Assembly (NCBI GenBank): GCA_007118235.1 | Contig: SKRY01000349.1 | Coordinates: 1 to 5,661, forward strand | Reading direction: 5' to 3' | DNA: 5,661 nt | Source: Candidatus Hydrogenedentota bacterium | Lineage (GTDB): Bacteria > Hydrogenedentota > Hydrogenedentia > Hydrogenedentales > SLHB01 | Part shown: positions 4,500 through 5,661 of the stretch, in pieces | Numbering within the stretch: the stretch's first letter is position 1 | How the letters are laid out: each line of letters opens with the position of its first letter | Notes under the pieces: model-generated | The model's input: the letters and a program-made list of their open reading frames with translations, nothing else | Database searches by the model: none | Told to the model about the DNA's origin: nothing | Program-made: the position numbers and the translations under genes

Positions 4500-5661
4500 A
4501 GATGGCCGTCGCGGCGCAATCGGCGTCCGCGCGAAGGCGGATCCAGTGGGCCGCGAAGCCCTCGGGGAACGCGTGGGTCACGGTTTCGCCCGCGGGCACG
4601 GTGACTTCGGCGTAGGTGAAATACGTCTCGGGCGTGTGAATCGCGCCGAAGACGTCGATCTCCAGCGCGAACGTCACATCGCTGTCCGCGTCGTGGCTCA
4701 GCTCGACCCGCTTCTCGTCGTAGCCGGTCATGATGTAGGGATCGCTCGCCTCGCCCGCCGTCACGGCCGTATCCCGCCAGGGACCGCCCACGCCGCGCGG
4801 CTTGCCCAGCTTCCAGAGGTCGTCGATGTCGCCAACCCACAGCCCGGTGCGGCCGTCGTCGGACGGGATGACATGGGGGTGTTCGGGGTCCGCATCGGCG
4901 GCCACTCCCGTGACGGCCATCATGCCGAGCCACGAGCAGAAGTCGATGATCCGCTTATTATGCGTCGCCACGGGCTTCATGGCGCGCAGTCCGCCGGAGG
5001 CGTTGCGTGCGTGGCGCGGGAGCATGTAGAAGGTTCCGTGGATGTTCATCAGCGCCCGTTCCGTGACCACCTCGCGCACGCGCCGGGGAACGCCGCCGGG
5101 CCAGGGGCTGTCGTAGGCCTCGTGGGTCTTGGGCAGCCGGTAGCGCCGGCCGTCTTGACGCTCGTCGATGATGATGACGGACGCCTCGTCGATCTCGGCC
5201 GAAAGCCCGCCGTCCGGCGCTTGGTCCATGCCATCCGGCCCAATCTCGGCATTGTTTTTCAAATACGCGGCGGCGTCCGTCTCCTCGGGCTTGTGGCGCA
5301 GCACGAGGTCATGTCCAATCTCGTAGTACCCCACGTCGCTGATCTCGCCGTCCGCATCCACATGACGCGCCCAAAAATGAAGCGTCTCCAGGTCTTCGCC
5401 GCGCGGCCGGATGATGCCCCGGGTATACGCTTCATTCGTGTCCACGCTGGCCAGGGGCGCGAACATCGCCTCGTCCGTGACGGCGCCCTTGGAGGGGCCG
5501 AAGTGGAAGTGCGCCGTGGCTTGGCTCACATCGCGGTCCGCGCGTACGCGCATCCATTCCCCGGCGGCGCCAGCGGGTATGACGTGATACGCGTAACCTT
5601 CGGCGGGAACCTCGACCTCGGCATAATCTTCCCAGTCGTTCTTGCCGGTGGTGTCCACTTC
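4486..5661 (-). CDS. C-terminal part of a large unrecognised protein with duplicated beta-rich module
   Basis: The minus-strand frame is open to the right edge and stops at TAA (4488-4486). The 391 visible codons are the C-terminal part. A GTG near the edge (5658-5656) is not a believable start, because it falls inside a module that recurs at the C-terminus. Counting that codon as residue 1, the module around 11-53 (DYAEVEVPAEG...WMRVRADRD...ATAHFHF) matches 349-390 (TYAEVTVPAGE...WIRLRADAD...ATAIFTY), with about half the residues identical by hand alignment. Between them lie strand-rich segments with recurring aromatic and Gly motifs: TLHFWARHVDADGEISDVGYYE (92-113, given here only in part as LHFWARHVD and ISDVGYYEIG), NIHGTFYMLPRH (205-216), TGLWVGDIDDLWKLG (271-285) and SDPYIMTGYDEKRVELSHDAD (305-325). 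The alternating strands suggest a beta-propeller or beta-sandwich protein of the kind common in PVC-type bacteria. No family name or catalytic residues can be assigned, and any export signal lies outside the window. It converges on the oxidoreductase gene. Confidence 0.85.
   Translation of the reverse strand, partial: EVDTTGKNDWEDYAEVEVPAEGYAYHVIPAGAAGEWMRVRADRDVSQATAHFHFGPSKGAVTDEAMFAPLASVDTNEAYTRGIIRPRGEDLETLHFWARHVDADGEISDVGYYEIGHDLVLRHKPEETDAAAYLKNNAEIGPDGMDQAPDGGLSAEIDEASVIIIDERQDGRRYRLPKTHEAYDSPWPGGVPRRVREVVTERALMNIHGTFYMLPRHARNASGGLRAMKPVATHNKRIIDFCSWLGMMAVTGVAADADPEHPHVIPSDDGRTGLWVGDIDDLWKLGKPRGVGGPWRDTAVTAGEASDPYIMTGYDEKRVELSHDADSDVTFALEIDVFGAIHTPETYFTYAEVTVPAGETVTHAFPEGFAAHWIRLRADADCAATAIFTYA

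Overview
The window looks like chromosomal DNA from a GC-rich, free-living environmental bacterium. A PVC-superphylum, planctomycete-like or Hydrogenedentota-like organism fits best. That placement is inferred from the style of the proteins: a secreted beta-propeller ending in a single dockerin, a Tat-exported Gfo/Idh/MocA oxidoreductase with a CQKP motif, and a large unrecognised protein with repeated beta-rich modules. No rRNA or other phylogenetic marker is present to prove it.

Layout, left to right on the + strand: (i) the 3' end of an unrecognised gene (to 410) that enters from the left edge; (ii) a 57-bp gap with a GC-rich hairpin and a strong Shine-Dalgarno; (iii) a complete 701-codon gene (468-2573) for an exported protein with about 14 WD40-type blades followed by a dockerin module; (iv) an intrinsic terminator with an 8-T run (2601-2632); (v) a tRNA-Pro(UGG) gene on the minus strand with an encoded CCA and its own promoter; (vi) a consensus-like -35 and a roughly 120-nt GC-rich leader; (vii) a complete 463-codon Gfo/Idh/MocA oxidoreductase with a twin-arginine signal (2975-4366); (viii) a convergent intergenic region with a near-perfect 20-bp hairpin; (ix) the C-terminal 391 codons of a minus-strand gene of unknown function (4486 to the right edge) carrying two copies of a roughly 43-residue module.

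The genes do not form one operon. The WD40/dockerin gene may be co-transcribed with the partial gene upstream and is closed off by the terminator. The tRNA and the oxidoreductase are separate divergent units, and the oxidoreductase and the last gene converge on a shared hairpin. Three of the four proteins carry export signals or look like extracytoplasmic beta-rich proteins (the export signal is visible only for the WD40/dockerin protein and the oxidoreductase). This suits an organism that processes polysaccharides or sugars outside the cytoplasm, but the sequence does not prove a shared pathway. No mobile element, CRISPR array, phage gene or defence system was seen.
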